The notes beneath the pieces are model-generated. The model was not told the DNA's origin. It saw only the letters and a program-made list of their open reading frames with translations, and ran no database searches. Shown here one piece after another: positions 42,657 to 53,064 of a DNA stretch of 64,000 bases (positions are counted from its first letter, which is position 1; the number at the start of each line of letters is the position of its first letter). The position numbers and the translations under genes are program-made. Origin of the DNA: Bordetella flabilis (GTDB lineage Bacteria; Pseudomonadota; Gammaproteobacteria; Burkholderiales; Burkholderiaceae_B). The stretch lies in the NCBI RefSeq assembly GCF_001676725.1, contig NZ_CP016172.1, forward strand, positions 3,038,001 to 3,102,000. Reading direction: 5' to 3'.

Positions 42657-43796
42657 TTATCGTACCGACGTCCCGCCGGAAAACTCCGCGCGCACGGCGT
42701 CCGTGTGCTGGCCCAGCGCGGGAACCGCGCCATAGCTGCGGGGCTTGCCGCGAAACTGCGGCGGCGGCGCGGCCATGCTGAATTCGCCGCCGGGCGCCTG
42801 CACGGTGGCGCGGCGCAAATGCGGGTGAGCCGAGAGTTCTGCGACGGTGTTGACGCTTGCGTAGGCGACCTTGGCGGCTGCCAGGCGCTCGCGGGCCTGC
42901 TCCAGGGTCATTGTCGCCAGCACATCGCCCACCACCGCATCCAACGCAGCGCGATTGCGTACGCGATCGCCGTTCGTGGCATACGAAGGATCCTCCAGCA
43001 AGTCCGGGCGGCCCAGCACCTGTGCCGCAAAGCGTTTCCATTCGCCATCGTTCTGCACCCCGACCAGGATCTGGCGACCGTCCCGTACGGGGAAGGCGCC
43101 ATACGGCGCGATGGTGGGGTGTGACAGGCCCACGCGCGGCCATACCGTGCCGCCGTGGTCGTAGTGCAGCAGCGGCACGTTCATCCAATCGCTCATGGCA
43201 TCGAACAATGAAACGTGGATCGCGCTGCCCTCGCCGGTACGCTGTCGCTCGATCAACGCTTCGAGGATGGCGGCATGGGCGTACATGCCCGTACCGATGT
43301 CGCATGCCGACACGCCGACCCGCCCGGGCGCCTCCGCCGTGCCGGTGACCGAGCAGACCCCGGTTTCGGCCTGGACCAGGAGGTCGTAGGCGCGATTGCC
43401 GGCATAGGGCCCGCTTTCGCCATATCCCGTGATATCGCAGGTGATGAGGCGTGGATTCAAGGCGCGCATTTCCTGCCACCCGAAGCCTGCACGCTGCGCC
43501 GCGCCGGGGCCCAGATTCTGGATGAGGACATCGGCTTGCGCGATCATGCCCCTGAGCAATGCGAGGTCGTCAGGCTTGCCGAAGTCCAGGATCACCGATT
43601 CCTTGCCGCGGTTCAGCCAAACGAAATAAGTGCTGTCCCCATGTACCGCACGGTCGTACCCGCGGGCGAAGTCGCCTTCCGCTCGCTCGATCTTTATGAC
43701 CCGCGCCCCCGCGTCGGCCAATCGCGACGACGCAAATGGCGCGGCGGCGGCCTGCTCCACCGCGATGACCAACACCCCCTCCAGCGGCAAAGCCAT
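42657..43796 (-). CDS. CaiB/BaiF-type CoA-transferase (family III)
   Basis: Second family III CoA-transferase, 379 residues. N-terminus GVLVIAVEQAAAAPFASSRL, then DAGARVIKIERAEGDFARGY and YFVWLNRGKESVILD; the catalytic aspartate lies in GNRAYDLLVQAETGV. It is divergent from an acyl-CoA dehydrogenase and followed by the TetR gene. With the dehydrogenase it could activate and then oxidise an acyl group. Confidence 0.93.
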   Translation of the reverse strand: MALPLEGVLVIAVEQAAAAPFASSRLADAGARVIKIERAEGDFARGYDRAVHGDSTYFVWLNRGKESVILDFGKPDDLALLRGMIAQADVLIQNLGPGAAQRAGFGWQEMRALNPRLITCDITGYGESGPYAGNRAYDLLVQAETGVCSVTGTAEAPGRVGVSACDIGTGMYAHAAILEALIERQRTGEGSAIHVSLFDAMSDWMNVPLLHYDHGGTVWPRVGLSHPTIAPYGAFPVRDGRQILVGVQNDGEWKRFAAQVLGRPDLLEDPSYATNGDRVRNRAALDAVVGDVLATMTLEQARERLAAAKVAYASVNTVAELSAHPHLRRATVQAPGGEFSMAAPPPQFRGKPRSYGAVPALGQHTDAVRAEFSGGTSVR

Positions 43797-43891
43797 GGCT
43801 GCCTCCCAGTTTCCGTCACGAGCCCGTGGAATTGGCGTGTACCGGCTGGCCGATAGCCCCCATGGCGACGCCGCCCGCTCATGCCATGACT

Positions 43892-43908
43892 ATACTACCA
43901 AGTAGTAT
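43892..43908. promoter_or_regulatory. TetR-type operator palindrome, site B
   Basis: ATACTACCAAGTAGTAT has 7-base perfect arms around CAA. It lies between the divergent CoA-transferase and acyl-CoA dehydrogenase starts. It shares ATACT/GTAGTAT halves with site A, though the spacing differs by 3 bases. Confidence 0.65.
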
Positions 43909-43953
43909 GAAAATCGAAACGCATGCGGGCCGGGCTCGCGAACGGAATATGCC

Positions 43954-45153
<1,200 letters not shown>

Positions 45154-45337
45154 CCTCGCGCGCGTTGCTCTTCCTTGGCGCCCCGATAAGGACATGCCGG
45201 AGCGCCGGGGCAGGCGCGGCCTCCCTGCCGGACGATGGAGGGGCACAGGGCTTGCTGAACGCTATTCCAATCTGCGCTCGCCAGGCCCGTCCGGCCGGTC
45301 GGCCGCGGGCAAACACCACCCTCCAAGGAGAAACACC

Positions 45338-45586
45338 ATGCTCGAAAAGACCGAAGGTACCGTGCAAAAAATGGCCGGCAAGGCACAGGACGCGATCGGC
45401 GGCATCACGGGCGATGCCGGCACCCAGATTGAAGGCAAGGCCCGCCAGATCGCGGGCCAGGCACAGCAATCCTATGGCGAAGCGCTCGACATGGTGCGCG
45501 ACTGCGCCAGGAGCAATCCGATGGGTACGCTGGCCGCGGCGCTGGCCATCGGGTTCGTCGCCGGAGCCCTGATGTCGCGCCGTTAA
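45338..45586 (+). CDS. CsbD-like stress protein with C-terminal membrane segment
   Basis: Small protein of 82 residues. The N-terminal part (EGTVQKMAGKAQDAIGGITG, then GKARQIAGQAQQS) is a CsbD-type repeat; the C-terminal part (NPMGTLAAALAIGFVAGALM then SRR) is a single membrane helix like those at the end of DUF883/YqjD proteins. AAGGAG precedes the ATG. CsbD proteins are general-stress induced; the helix would tether this one to the inner membrane. Its stop overlaps the stop of the convergent LysR gene by 4 bases. Confidence 0.82.
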   Translation: MLEKTEGTVQKMAGKAQDAIGGITGDAGTQIEGKARQIAGQAQQSYGEALDMVRDCARSNPMGTLAAALAIGFVAGALMSRR

Positions 45587-46530
45587 GGCCGCATCACTGC
45601 CATATTCAACGCCTCGGCAATCGCCTTCGGCTTGGTGCGCGGTATCAATATGCGCACGAAATCGAAGGCGAATTTTTTCAGCAGGTGATCGCTGCGGACG
45701 ATCACCATGGCCGCCGACGAAGGGAACAGATTCCCCACTTCGATGCGCCGCAGGCGTGGACATGCGTCCCCGTCCATCGCCATCTGTTGCAGTACGGCGA
45801 TACCTATGCCGCGGGCGATATAGGCTTTCATCACGTCCACATCCATCGCCCGCATGACGATGCGTGGCTGCAGGCCGTGCGCCTGGAACGTCCGCTGCAC
45901 CACGGCACCGGAGGTCAGGCTTTCGTTGTGGACGATCCAGGGCCAGCGCGCCAATTCCTCCAGCGTGATTTCGGCGACATCCAGCAGCGGGTGGCCGGTA
46001 GGCACCACCAGGCAGCGCTTCATGTCATACGCCTTCAGGGCCAGGATGCCGGGCGGTACGGAATCCGGCATGGTGCTCAAGCCGATATCCAGGCTGCCGT
46101 CCCGCACGCTGGCATGGATCTCTGCGGGGGTGCCTACTACGTACTCGATCTGTACATACGGGTGGGCACGCAGGAAGCGTTCGGTGACATCCAGCAGACG
46201 GTAGCGCGCATGAATGTGCGTCGTGCCTATCCTTAGCGTGCCCCGCGTGGGCGCGCCGTGCCCCTCCCCCTGCCCCAGTTGGCGCAGCGTGCTGGCGTCC
46301 TGGAGGATGCGGCGCGCCAGTTGCCAGGCCTCCTGGCCCGCTTCTGTGAGGCCCACCAGGCGATTGCCCCGCCTGAGGAAAACCTCCACACCCAGTTCCC
46401 GCTCCAGCGCGCGGATCATCTTGCTCACGCCCGGCTGGGTGGTGAACAGCGCGTCCGCCGTCCTGGACACGTTGAAGCCGTTGGCCACCAGCTCACGCAG
46501 GCTTACCAACTGCTGGAAAGTCATCGCCAT
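45583..46530 (-). CDS. LysR-family regulator, CysB/Cbl-like
   Basis: Regulator of 315 residues. The DNA-binding region (ALFTTQPGVSKMIRALEREL, then FLRRGNRLVGLTEAG) follows the CysB/Cbl pattern rather than the common LysR one. An effector domain of the periplasmic-binding type follows (GTTHIHARYRLLDV, FRDG-like SVRDGSLDIGLST). It is divergent from an argininosuccinate-lyase-like gene, with 108 bases between, and likely controls it. CysB relatives sense sulfur-pathway metabolites, but the effector here is unknown. Confidence 0.9.
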   Translation of the reverse strand: MAMTFQQLVSLRELVANGFNVSRTADALFTTQPGVSKMIRALERELGVEVFLRRGNRLVGLTEAGQEAWQLARRILQDASTLRQLGQGEGHGAPTRGTLRIGTTHIHARYRLLDVTERFLRAHPYVQIEYVVGTPAEIHASVRDGSLDIGLSTMPDSVPPGILALKAYDMKRCLVVPTGHPLLDVAEITLEELARWPWIVHNESLTSGAVVQRTFQAHGLQPRIVMRAMDVDVMKAYIARGIGIAVLQQMAMDGDACPRLRRIEVGNLFPSSAAMVIVRSDHLLKKFAFDFVRILIPRTKPKAIAEALNMAVMRP

Positions 46531-46638
46531 GGGGCCCGCCTGTATTCCTTCCAGGGAATGAAAGGTGCCAAACTATTCATTTGACAGCATTTAGCGCCGA
46601 GGGGCAAAGTCGCCGTCGTTTGTCCCTGCGAGCGTTCC

Positions 46639-48105
46639 ATGTCCATAAGCCCAGACCATCCCGATAGCGCCTACCACGGCAAGGATGTGAACGAAGCCTT
46701 CCGCGGCGGCGCCCGTGTGCCCGCCTTGCTGGGGCAGATCAACGAAGCCTCGATCGTCATGCTGGCAGAGACCGCCATCCTGGCAACGCCGGTGGCGGGG
46801 GCTATCGCCGCCGGCATCCTGGCGCTGTCCCGGGAGCCGGCCGCCACGCAACCCTCCGGCGATTACCTGGACTATGAAAAGCGGCTGGTCGCGCGCGTCG
46901 GCGCGCAGGCCTCGCTGGTCCACGCGGGCCGCAGCCGCCAGGACATCGCGGCGACCCTCTCGCGCATGAATTTGCGTGTCGACCTGCTGCAGGTCCACGC
47001 GGCGCTGGGACGCGTTCGCCAGGCTGTTATCGCGCTGGCCCGCCAGCATGCAGAAACGGTCATCCCCGCGTACACGCACGGGGTGCAGGCACAGCCCACC
47101 ACCTTCGCACACTATCTGCTCGCGCTGTCCAGCGCGCTGGGCCGCCAGCTCGATCGCCTGGCCGACGCCTATCCCCGCATCAACCTGAGCCCCTTGGGCG
47201 CGGCGGCCCTGTCCACCTCGAGCTTTCCTATCGACAGGTCCAGGCTGGCGGCGCTGCTGGGCTTCGATGGGCTTGTCCTGAATGCCTATGACGCGAACCA
47301 CCTGGCGCCCGTGGACAGTTGCCTGGAGCTGGCGGGCATCCTGGCCAGTTGCGCGGTACAGGTCAGCCAGTTCGCCCAGGACCTGCACTCGCATTACATG
47401 TCGCCCCTGCCCTGGGTGAGTTTCAGGCCCGGGGACCTGATGGGCATCAGCAGCCTGATGCCGCAGAAGCGCAATCCGGCGGCGCTGGAGCAATTGCGCG
47501 CCCGGAGCAGCCTGCTGCTGGGTCGCATGCAAGCGCCTTTCCTGCTGGCGCACAACGTGCGCACCGGCATGTTCGACTACCGCGCCTACGACCCGCTGCC
47601 GTCGGACGACAGCGTTGCGTTGTTCGGCCTGCTGCAACGTGTCGTCGAAAACCTGGTGGTGGACGTGGCGCAGGCCCGAGCCGAAGTCGATGGCGACTAC
47701 TCCACCGTGACGGAAATCGCCGATATGCTGATGCAGCGGGCCGGGGTGCCGTTTCGCGTGGGCCATCACTACGCCTCGGTCCTGACCGACTACGGTCGAT
47801 CGCAGCGCCTCAGACTGGCGGACATCAGCCATGCGCAGGCCGGCCGGATTTACCGGGACTTGACCGGCGAACCCCTGCCGCTGGACGAGGCGCAATTCGG
47901 CCAATGCGTGGACGCCTTGCGCATGATCCACGGCCGCAAGGGCGCCGGCGGCCCGCAGCCGGCGGAGATCGCGCGGCTGCTGGATCTGGAGCAGGCGTCG
48001 GCGGGGTCGGCGGCGGCATGGAACGTTGGCGCCAGCGGCCGCCTGGACAGTGCCCGCGCGACCCTGGCGGAAGGCGTCCGCCAGCTCGCCACCAAGGCAG
48101 CCTGA
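46639..48105 (+). CDS. Argininosuccinate lyase-like protein (fumarase/aspartase superfamily)
   Basis: Protein of 488 residues of the lyase superfamily. The signature loop SSLMPQKRNPAALEQLRA (about 275-292) and the segment VHAGRSRQDIAATLSRMN are present, matching ArgH more than fumarase. The catalytic-region THGVQAQPTTFAHYL also matches ArgH. It is unlikely to be the housekeeping arginine enzyme: it sits with a Bug receptor behind a CysB-like regulator, with no arg genes. A related C-N bond cleavage, such as breakdown of an N-substituted aspartate, is plausible. Confidence 0.87.
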   Translation: MSISPDHPDSAYHGKDVNEAFRGGARVPALLGQINEASIVMLAETAILATPVAGAIAAGILALSREPAATQPSGDYLDYEKRLVARVGAQASLVHAGRSRQDIAATLSRMNLRVDLLQVHAALGRVRQAVIALARQHAETVIPAYTHGVQAQPTTFAHYLLALSSALGRQLDRLADAYPRINLSPLGAAALSTSSFPIDRSRLAALLGFDGLVLNAYDANHLAPVDSCLELAGILASCAVQVSQFAQDLHSHYMSPLPWVSFRPGDLMGISSLMPQKRNPAALEQLRARSSLLLGRMQAPFLLAHNVRTGMFDYRAYDPLPSDDSVALFGLLQRVVENLVVDVAQARAEVDGDYSTVTEIADMLMQRAGVPFRVGHHYASVLTDYGRSQRLRLADISHAQAGRIYRDLTGEPLPLDEAQFGQCVDALRMIHGRKGAGGPQPAEIARLLDLEQASAGSAAAWNVGASGRLDSARATLAEGVRQLATKAA

Positions 48106-48157
48106 GCCCCGTCCCAGGCCGGAACCCTGGCTCCCAGAACGACACCGGAGACACACA

Positions 48158-49141
48158 ATGGCATACCCCTTCCGCAAGCGTTGGACGGCGCTGGCCTGCA
48201 CGCTGGCCGCCGGCCTGTCACTGGCCCAGCCCAGCATGGCGAAGTATCCCGACCACCCCATACGGATCGAGCTGCCCTATTCGCCGGGGGGCGGCGCCGA
48301 TACGGTGGGCCGGCCCTTGGCCGTGGCGCTGGGCAAGCTGCTAGACGCCTCGGTCGTGGTGGAGAACAAAGGCGGCGCCAGCGGCAATATCGCCATGTCC
48401 TACGTCGCCCATTCACGGCCGGATGGCTATACCCTGGTGCTGCCGCTGACCGCCCAACTCGCGATCAACCAGAGCCTGTTCGCGCACCTGCCATACGACC
48501 CGCTGAAGGATTTCGAGCCGATCGCCCTGATCGGCAAGGCGCCCTATGTGCTGGCCGTCAATCCCGCGTTCGGTCCAAGGACGCTGCAGCAGTTCATCGC
48601 CAAGGTCCGCGAGGCGCCCGGTCGCTATTCCTACGGCTCCACGGGTTTGGGCAGTGGCCTGCATCTGTCCATGGAGTTGCTCAAGTCCATGGCGGGGCTG
48701 GACATGATCCATGTGCCCTACACCGGCGCGGGGGCCGGCTACACCGATTTGCTGGCCGGGCGCCTGCAGGCGGTCTTTGCAGGTATCGGCAGCGGCAAGG
48801 GTTTTTTCCAGTCCGGCAAGCTGGTGCCATTGGGGGTCACCACGCTGGAGCGCTCGGCCGCGCTGCCCGACGTGCCTACCCTCTCGGAAGCGGGGCTGAA
48901 GGGCTATGAATCCTATGTTTGGTACGCGCTGATGGCGCCCAGGGGTACGCCCAAGGCCATCGTCGACAGGTTGAATGCCGCCGTCGTGGCGGCCCTGAAG
49001 CTGCCGGAGGTGCGCAAGGAATTCGAGCTGGACGGTATCGAACCCATCGGATCGTCACCCCAGGAGCTGACCGCCTTCATCCAGTCGGAAGCACGCAAAT
49101 GGCGCGGCGTGATCACCAAGGCGGGCGTCACGCCGGAATGA
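48158..49141 (+). CDS. Tripartite tricarboxylate transporter receptor (Bug family)
   Basis: Periplasmic receptor of 327 residues. Signal peptide (LACTLAAGLSLAQPSMA) then KYPDHPIRIELPYSPGGGAD, the Bug signature. DGYTLVLPLTAQLAINQSLF and LPYDPLKDFEPIALIG are typical. CGGAG precedes the ATG. It follows the lyase gene by 52 bases and likely binds the lyase substrate. No TctAB genes accompany it. Confidence 0.93.
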   Translation: MAYPFRKRWTALACTLAAGLSLAQPSMAKYPDHPIRIELPYSPGGGADTVGRPLAVALGKLLDASVVVENKGGASGNIAMSYVAHSRPDGYTLVLPLTAQLAINQSLFAHLPYDPLKDFEPIALIGKAPYVLAVNPAFGPRTLQQFIAKVREAPGRYSYGSTGLGSGLHLSMELLKSMAGLDMIHVPYTGAGAGYTDLLAGRLQAVFAGIGSGKGFFQSGKLVPLGVTTLERSAALPDVPTLSEAGLKGYESYVWYALMAPRGTPKAIVDRLNAAVVAALKLPEVRKEFELDGIEPIGSSPQELTAFIQSEARKWRGVITKAGVTPE

Positions 49142-49230
49142 CCCCGGGTCGCCGCCCGGTATCGCCGCCACCGTCACGCGGCTGTCAAACAACCGTCATA
49201 CTATGCCCGTGTATCGACAGGGAGCTGGAT

Positions 49231-50148
49231 GTGAACGGAATGGACGACGAACTGGCGCGGCGCATACACCGCGACCTGGTGGATCACTACGACGAAGAAC
49301 TGGAGCTCGAACTCGATGACCAGGACTTCGATGGCCTGCAGGACGATACGCAGCATCCCCGTACCCAGGCCGAGAAGGAATGGCGGCGCAACTATTTTCG
49401 CGAACTGTTCCGGCTGCAGGGCGAACTGGTCAAGTTGCAGAACTGGGTGGTCGCCACCGGCCACAAGGTCGTCATTATCTTCGAGGGGCGCGACGCCGCC
49501 GGCAAGGGCGGCGTGATCAAGCGCATTACCCAGCGCCTGAATCCGCGCGTCTGCCGGGTCGCCGCCCTGCCCGCTCCGAACGACCGCGAACGGACGCAGT
49601 GGTACTTCCAGCGCTATGTATCGCACCTGCCCGCGGCCGGCGAAATGGTGCTGTTCGACCGCAGCTGGTACAACCGCGCGGGGGTCGAGCGCGTCATGAA
49701 CTTCTGCGACGACGAACAATACGAAGAGTTTTTCCGCTCCGCGCCGGAGTTCGAGAAAATGCTGGTTCGTTCGGGCATCCAGCTTATCAAGTACTGGTTT
49801 TCCATCACGGACGAAGAGCAGCACGCGCGCTTCCTCGGTCGCATACATGATCCGCTCAAGCAGTGGAAGCTCAGCCCCATGGACCTGGAATCGCGGCGGC
49901 GCTGGGAAGACTACACGCGAGCCAAGGAAATCATGCTGGAGCGCACGCATATCCCCGAGGCGCCCTGGTGGGTGGTGCAGGCGGTGGACAAGAAGCGGGC
50001 ACGGCTGAACTGCATCAGCCACCTGCTGGCGCAAATGCCATATCGCGACACGGAACGTCCGAATATCGTGTTGCCGCCGCGTGAACGGCATGCGGACTAT
50101 GCCCGCCATCCGGTACCGCCCGAAATGATCGTGCCGGAACGGTACTGA
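49231..50148 (+). CDS. ppk2: Polyphosphate kinase 2 (PPK2 family)
   Basis: Nucleotide/polyphosphate phosphotransferase of 305 residues. Walker A FEGRDAAGKGGVIKRI (about 84-99), the lid-region RTQWYFQRYVSHLP and Walker B LFDRSWYNRAGVERVM (about 141-156) are intact. It is of the single-domain class that phosphorylates nucleoside diphosphates or monophosphates with polyphosphate. The GTG at 49231 is preceded by AGGGAG at 6 bases and chosen over an ATG three codons later; longer upstream frames only read through the Bug gene. It is convergent with LigD. Confidence 0.92.
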   Translation: MNGMDDELARRIHRDLVDHYDEELELELDDQDFDGLQDDTQHPRTQAEKEWRRNYFRELFRLQGELVKLQNWVVATGHKVVIIFEGRDAAGKGGVIKRITQRLNPRVCRVAALPAPNDRERTQWYFQRYVSHLPAAGEMVLFDRSWYNRAGVERVMNFCDDEQYEEFFRSAPEFEKMLVRSGIQLIKYWFSITDEEQHARFLGRIHDPLKQWKLSPMDLESRRRWEDYTRAKEIMLERTHIPEAPWWVVQAVDKKRARLNCISHLLAQMPYRDTERPNIVLPPRERHADYARHPVPPEMIVPERY

Positions 50149-50202
50149 CCCGCGGCCATACTGCTGACCGGCGACCAGCCGCCGGCTCGCGCCCGGGGCT
50201 TG

Positions 50203-53064
50203 CTAGGGTTCGTCGGGCTCGAAGCCTATTGCCGCCATTGCGCGCTTCACGGCCTGGGGCCGATAGTCATCCCAGGGGCTGTTGCCCACGTCCAGGCGGT
50301 TGTGCGCGGATACGATGGTCCAGTGGGCGCCGCTCTTGATGGTATGCAGTTCGTCCCACCCCACTGGCACGGAGATGCCCAGGCCGGGTCGGGCACGCGC
50401 CGACCACGCGGCGACCGTGGTGGCGCCGAAACCATTGCGCAGGTAGTCCGCGAAAATCCGGCCCACGCGGTTCTTCGGACCGCTCTTGGCCACGAACAGC
50501 TGAGGCAAGGTGCGGGCCAGATGACGGACGATGGCCTCCGAGAACGCCTTGATGGTGTCCCATCCATATTGTTTGCGTAGCGGCACCACCACGTGCAGTC
50601 CCTTGCCGCCGCTGGTCTTCAGCCAGCATTCCAGGCCGATCTGGTCCAGCAGGACACGCACGAGTTCGGCGCCCTGCACCAGCGAGGCCCACTGCACCCC
50701 TTCGCCGGGATCCAGGTCGAACAGCATGCGGTCCGGCTGATCGATGGCGGTTTTCACGGCGTTCCAGGTATGGAACTCGACGACGTTCATCTGCGCGGCC
50801 GAGATGATCGCGTCGTCCGATGGCACCTCGAGCAGGGAAGGATGATCCGGATCCAGCCGCTGCGGGAGCGATTTGACTCCCGGCATGGCGGATTCCAGGT
50901 GCTTCTGGAAGAACAACGGTTCCTGTATGCCGCCCGGCGCGCGCACCAGGGATACGGGTCGCCCCTTCAGGTGCTCCAGCAACAGCGGCGCCACCAGGCC
51001 GTAATAGCGCGCCAGGTCCAGCTTGGTCAAGCCGGTGGAAGGATCGATGATCCGCTCAGGATTGGTCAGGCGGCCAAGCTTGCCTTTGGGAGCCGATCCC
51101 CGCGAAGTCGACCCTCCCCCGGTGTCGGCGGTGCTGGTGGTCTTGGTCGCCTTCGTCGCCTTGGTGGCTTTGGTGGCTTTGGTGGCTTTGGTGGCTTTGG
51201 TGGCTTTGGTCGATTTCGAGGCTTCGATACGCTTTGCGGCCGAGGCCCCGGCATGCGCTTCCACATCGGTTTCCGCCGCTGGTTGGCGGCCTGCGCGCTC
51301 CTTCGCGCGTTGCGCGTTCCCGGCACGCTTGCCGTTCTTCGCGACGGCGGCTTCACGCCGGCCATCCTGGTCCGGCGTTCCGTCGTCGTCCTCCGTCTCG
51401 ATGGCCTCGGCAGGGACGGCGGCTTCGCGCGTGATGGCGCGCGCCGGCTTATCCGCGCGCAGGCCGCGGAAAACCGCATGGCGGATATGGCCGGATCCGG
51501 TCCACTCGCCGAAGGATATCTCGGCCAGCAGCGTGGGCTTGACCCAATGCACGTTGCGCGGGATGCCGGCCTTGTACGCCACGGGACGCTCGTCCACTTC
51601 CAGGGGCTTGAGCCGTCGCGCCAGGTCGTCCAACAGGCGGCTGTCGAAACCGGTGCCCACCTTCCCGGCATACTGCAGATTGCCCGCTTCGTCATGGACC
51701 GCGACCAGCAGCGCCCCCAGCCCGGAACGGCTGCCCTTGGGATCGGTATAACCGGCGATGACGAACTCCTGCCTTTGCGCGCACTTGATCTTCAGCCAGG
51801 TATCGGCGCGGCGCGACACATAGGGCGATGTCCTGCGCTTGGCGATGATGCCTTCCAGTCCCATCTTGCAAGCCGACGCCACCAGCCCGGCCGGCGGCGC
51901 GTCGAACGCCTCGCTGAAGCGCACGCGGGGATCGGGCGCCAGGGCCAGAAGCTGTTCCAGCAGCGCGCGCCGCACGGTCACGGGTTCCTGCCGCAGGTCA
52001 CGCCCGGCCACGTAGGGCAGGTCGAACGCATAGAAAACGATGTCGCCCGTACGCTCGTTGTCGAAGGCGTTTTGCAGGGCCTGGAAGCTGGGCGCGCCGT
52101 TATCCGCGAGCACCGTGATTTCGCCATCGATCCACGCGTCCTGGACGTCGAGCCGCTCCAGCGCGTCGCGCAGATGCGGCATTTTGGCGGTCCAGTCGTG
52201 TCCGTTGCGCGTGTGCAGCCGGGCCACCCCGCCCTCCAGGCGGGCCAGGAGGCGATAGCCGTCGAACTTGACCTCGAACAGCCATTCCTCGGGCCGCGGC
52301 GGAATGCCGTCCACCAGGGTGGCCAGTTGCGGCTTCAGCGTCGCCGGCAGCTCGGCGGCCGTGCCCGGCAAGGCGCCTGCGCCGGCTGCCGCCATGGACT
52401 CCTCGGCGGCGGGCCCATCCTTGGCGGCAGACGGCACGGACCTGACGGCGGACTTGGAGGATTTCGCGGACTTGGTGGATTTCGCGGACTTTGCCGCCGC
52501 CTTCTTGCGCTGCGCGCGCAGCGGCACGACGCTGTCAGGCATTTCGTCGACCACGCTGAACTCGCGCTCCGGACGCGCGAACTCGTCCCTGTCCTTGATG
52601 AGCAGCCACGGGGGCTGGCGTTCCGACTCCCTGCCCTTGAGCCGCACCAGCGCCCAGCGGCCGCGCATCTTCATGCCCTCGACGTCGAACTTCAGATGGC
52701 CTTCACGATAGCCCTTGCGCGGGTCGCCCACGGGCGTCCAGGTGCCCTCGTCCCAGATGATGACCTTGCCCGCGCCATACTGGCCCGCCGGAATTTCGCC
52801 TTCGAACTGGTTGTAGGCGATGGGATGGTCTTCGACCTGCACCGCCATGCGCTTGACGCTCGGGTCGTAGCAAGGCCCCTTGGGTACGGCCCAGCTTTTC
52901 ATGGCTCCGTCCAGCTCCAGCCGCAGGTCGTAGTGCAGCCGCGTCGCCCAATGCTTCTGGATGACGAAGGCGCGGGCGGCGGCATTGGCCTTGCCGCCGC
53001 CCGCCGGCTCCGAAGTAATGTCGAAGTTCCGTTTTTCGCGGTACTTCCCCAGGGTATCGCCCAT
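50203..53064 (-). CDS. ligD: Non-homologous end-joining DNA ligase LigD
   Basis: Multidomain repair enzyme of 953 residues. The order is phosphoesterase (about 12-160, LHYDLRLELDG with conserved His), ATP-dependent ligase (about 240-560, active Lys266 in EVKFDGYR) and archaeo-eukaryotic-primase-type polymerase (about 660-953, FDLDPGEGVQWASL with the catalytic acidic pair). Two lysine-rich linkers (near 185-210 and 600-640) join them; the second contains TKA repeats from a 9-base minisatellite. The ATG directly follows the Ku stop (TGA ATG). With Ku it joins broken DNA ends without a template. Confidence 0.95.
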   Translation of the reverse strand: MGDTLGKYREKRNFDITSEPAGGGKANAAARAFVIQKHWATRLHYDLRLELDGAMKSWAVPKGPCYDPSVKRMAVQVEDHPIAYNQFEGEIPAGQYGAGKVIIWDEGTWTPVGDPRKGYREGHLKFDVEGMKMRGRWALVRLKGRESERQPPWLLIKDRDEFARPEREFSVVDEMPDSVVPLRAQRKKAAAKSAKSTKSAKSSKSAVRSVPSAAKDGPAAEESMAAAGAGALPGTAAELPATLKPQLATLVDGIPPRPEEWLFEVKFDGYRLLARLEGGVARLHTRNGHDWTAKMPHLRDALERLDVQDAWIDGEITVLADNGAPSFQALQNAFDNERTGDIVFYAFDLPYVAGRDLRQEPVTVRRALLEQLLALAPDPRVRFSEAFDAPPAGLVASACKMGLEGIIAKRRTSPYVSRRADTWLKIKCAQRQEFVIAGYTDPKGSRSGLGALLVAVHDEAGNLQYAGKVGTGFDSRLLDDLARRLKPLEVDERPVAYKAGIPRNVHWVKPTLLAEISFGEWTGSGHIRHAVFRGLRADKPARAITREAAVPAEAIETEDDDGTPDQDGRREAAVAKNGKRAGNAQRAKERAGRQPAAETDVEAHAGASAAKRIEASKSTKATKATKATKATKATKATKATKTTSTADTGGGSTSRGSAPKGKLGRLTNPERIIDPSTGLTKLDLARYYGLVAPLLLEHLKGRPVSLVRAPGGIQEPLFFQKHLESAMPGVKSLPQRLDPDHPSLLEVPSDDAIISAAQMNVVEFHTWNAVKTAIDQPDRMLFDLDPGEGVQWASLVQGAELVRVLLDQIGLECWLKTSGGKGLHVVVPLRKQYGWDTIKAFSEAIVRHLARTLPQLFVAKSGPKNRVGRIFADYLRNGFGATTVAAWSARARPGLGISVPVGWDELHTIKSGAHWTIVSAHNRLDVGNSPWDDYRPQAVKRAMAAIGFEPDEP
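51163..51207. repeat. Five perfect GGTGGCTTT repeats in ligD
   Basis: Five identical 9-base units (more, degenerate, on either side) encode a K-A-T repeat in the linker before the polymerase domain of LigD. Copy number could vary without breaking the frame. Confidence 0.95.

Noticed and set aside
51163..51207. CRISPR-like repeats
   Set aside because: Units are contiguous 9-base copies inside a gene, with no spacers.
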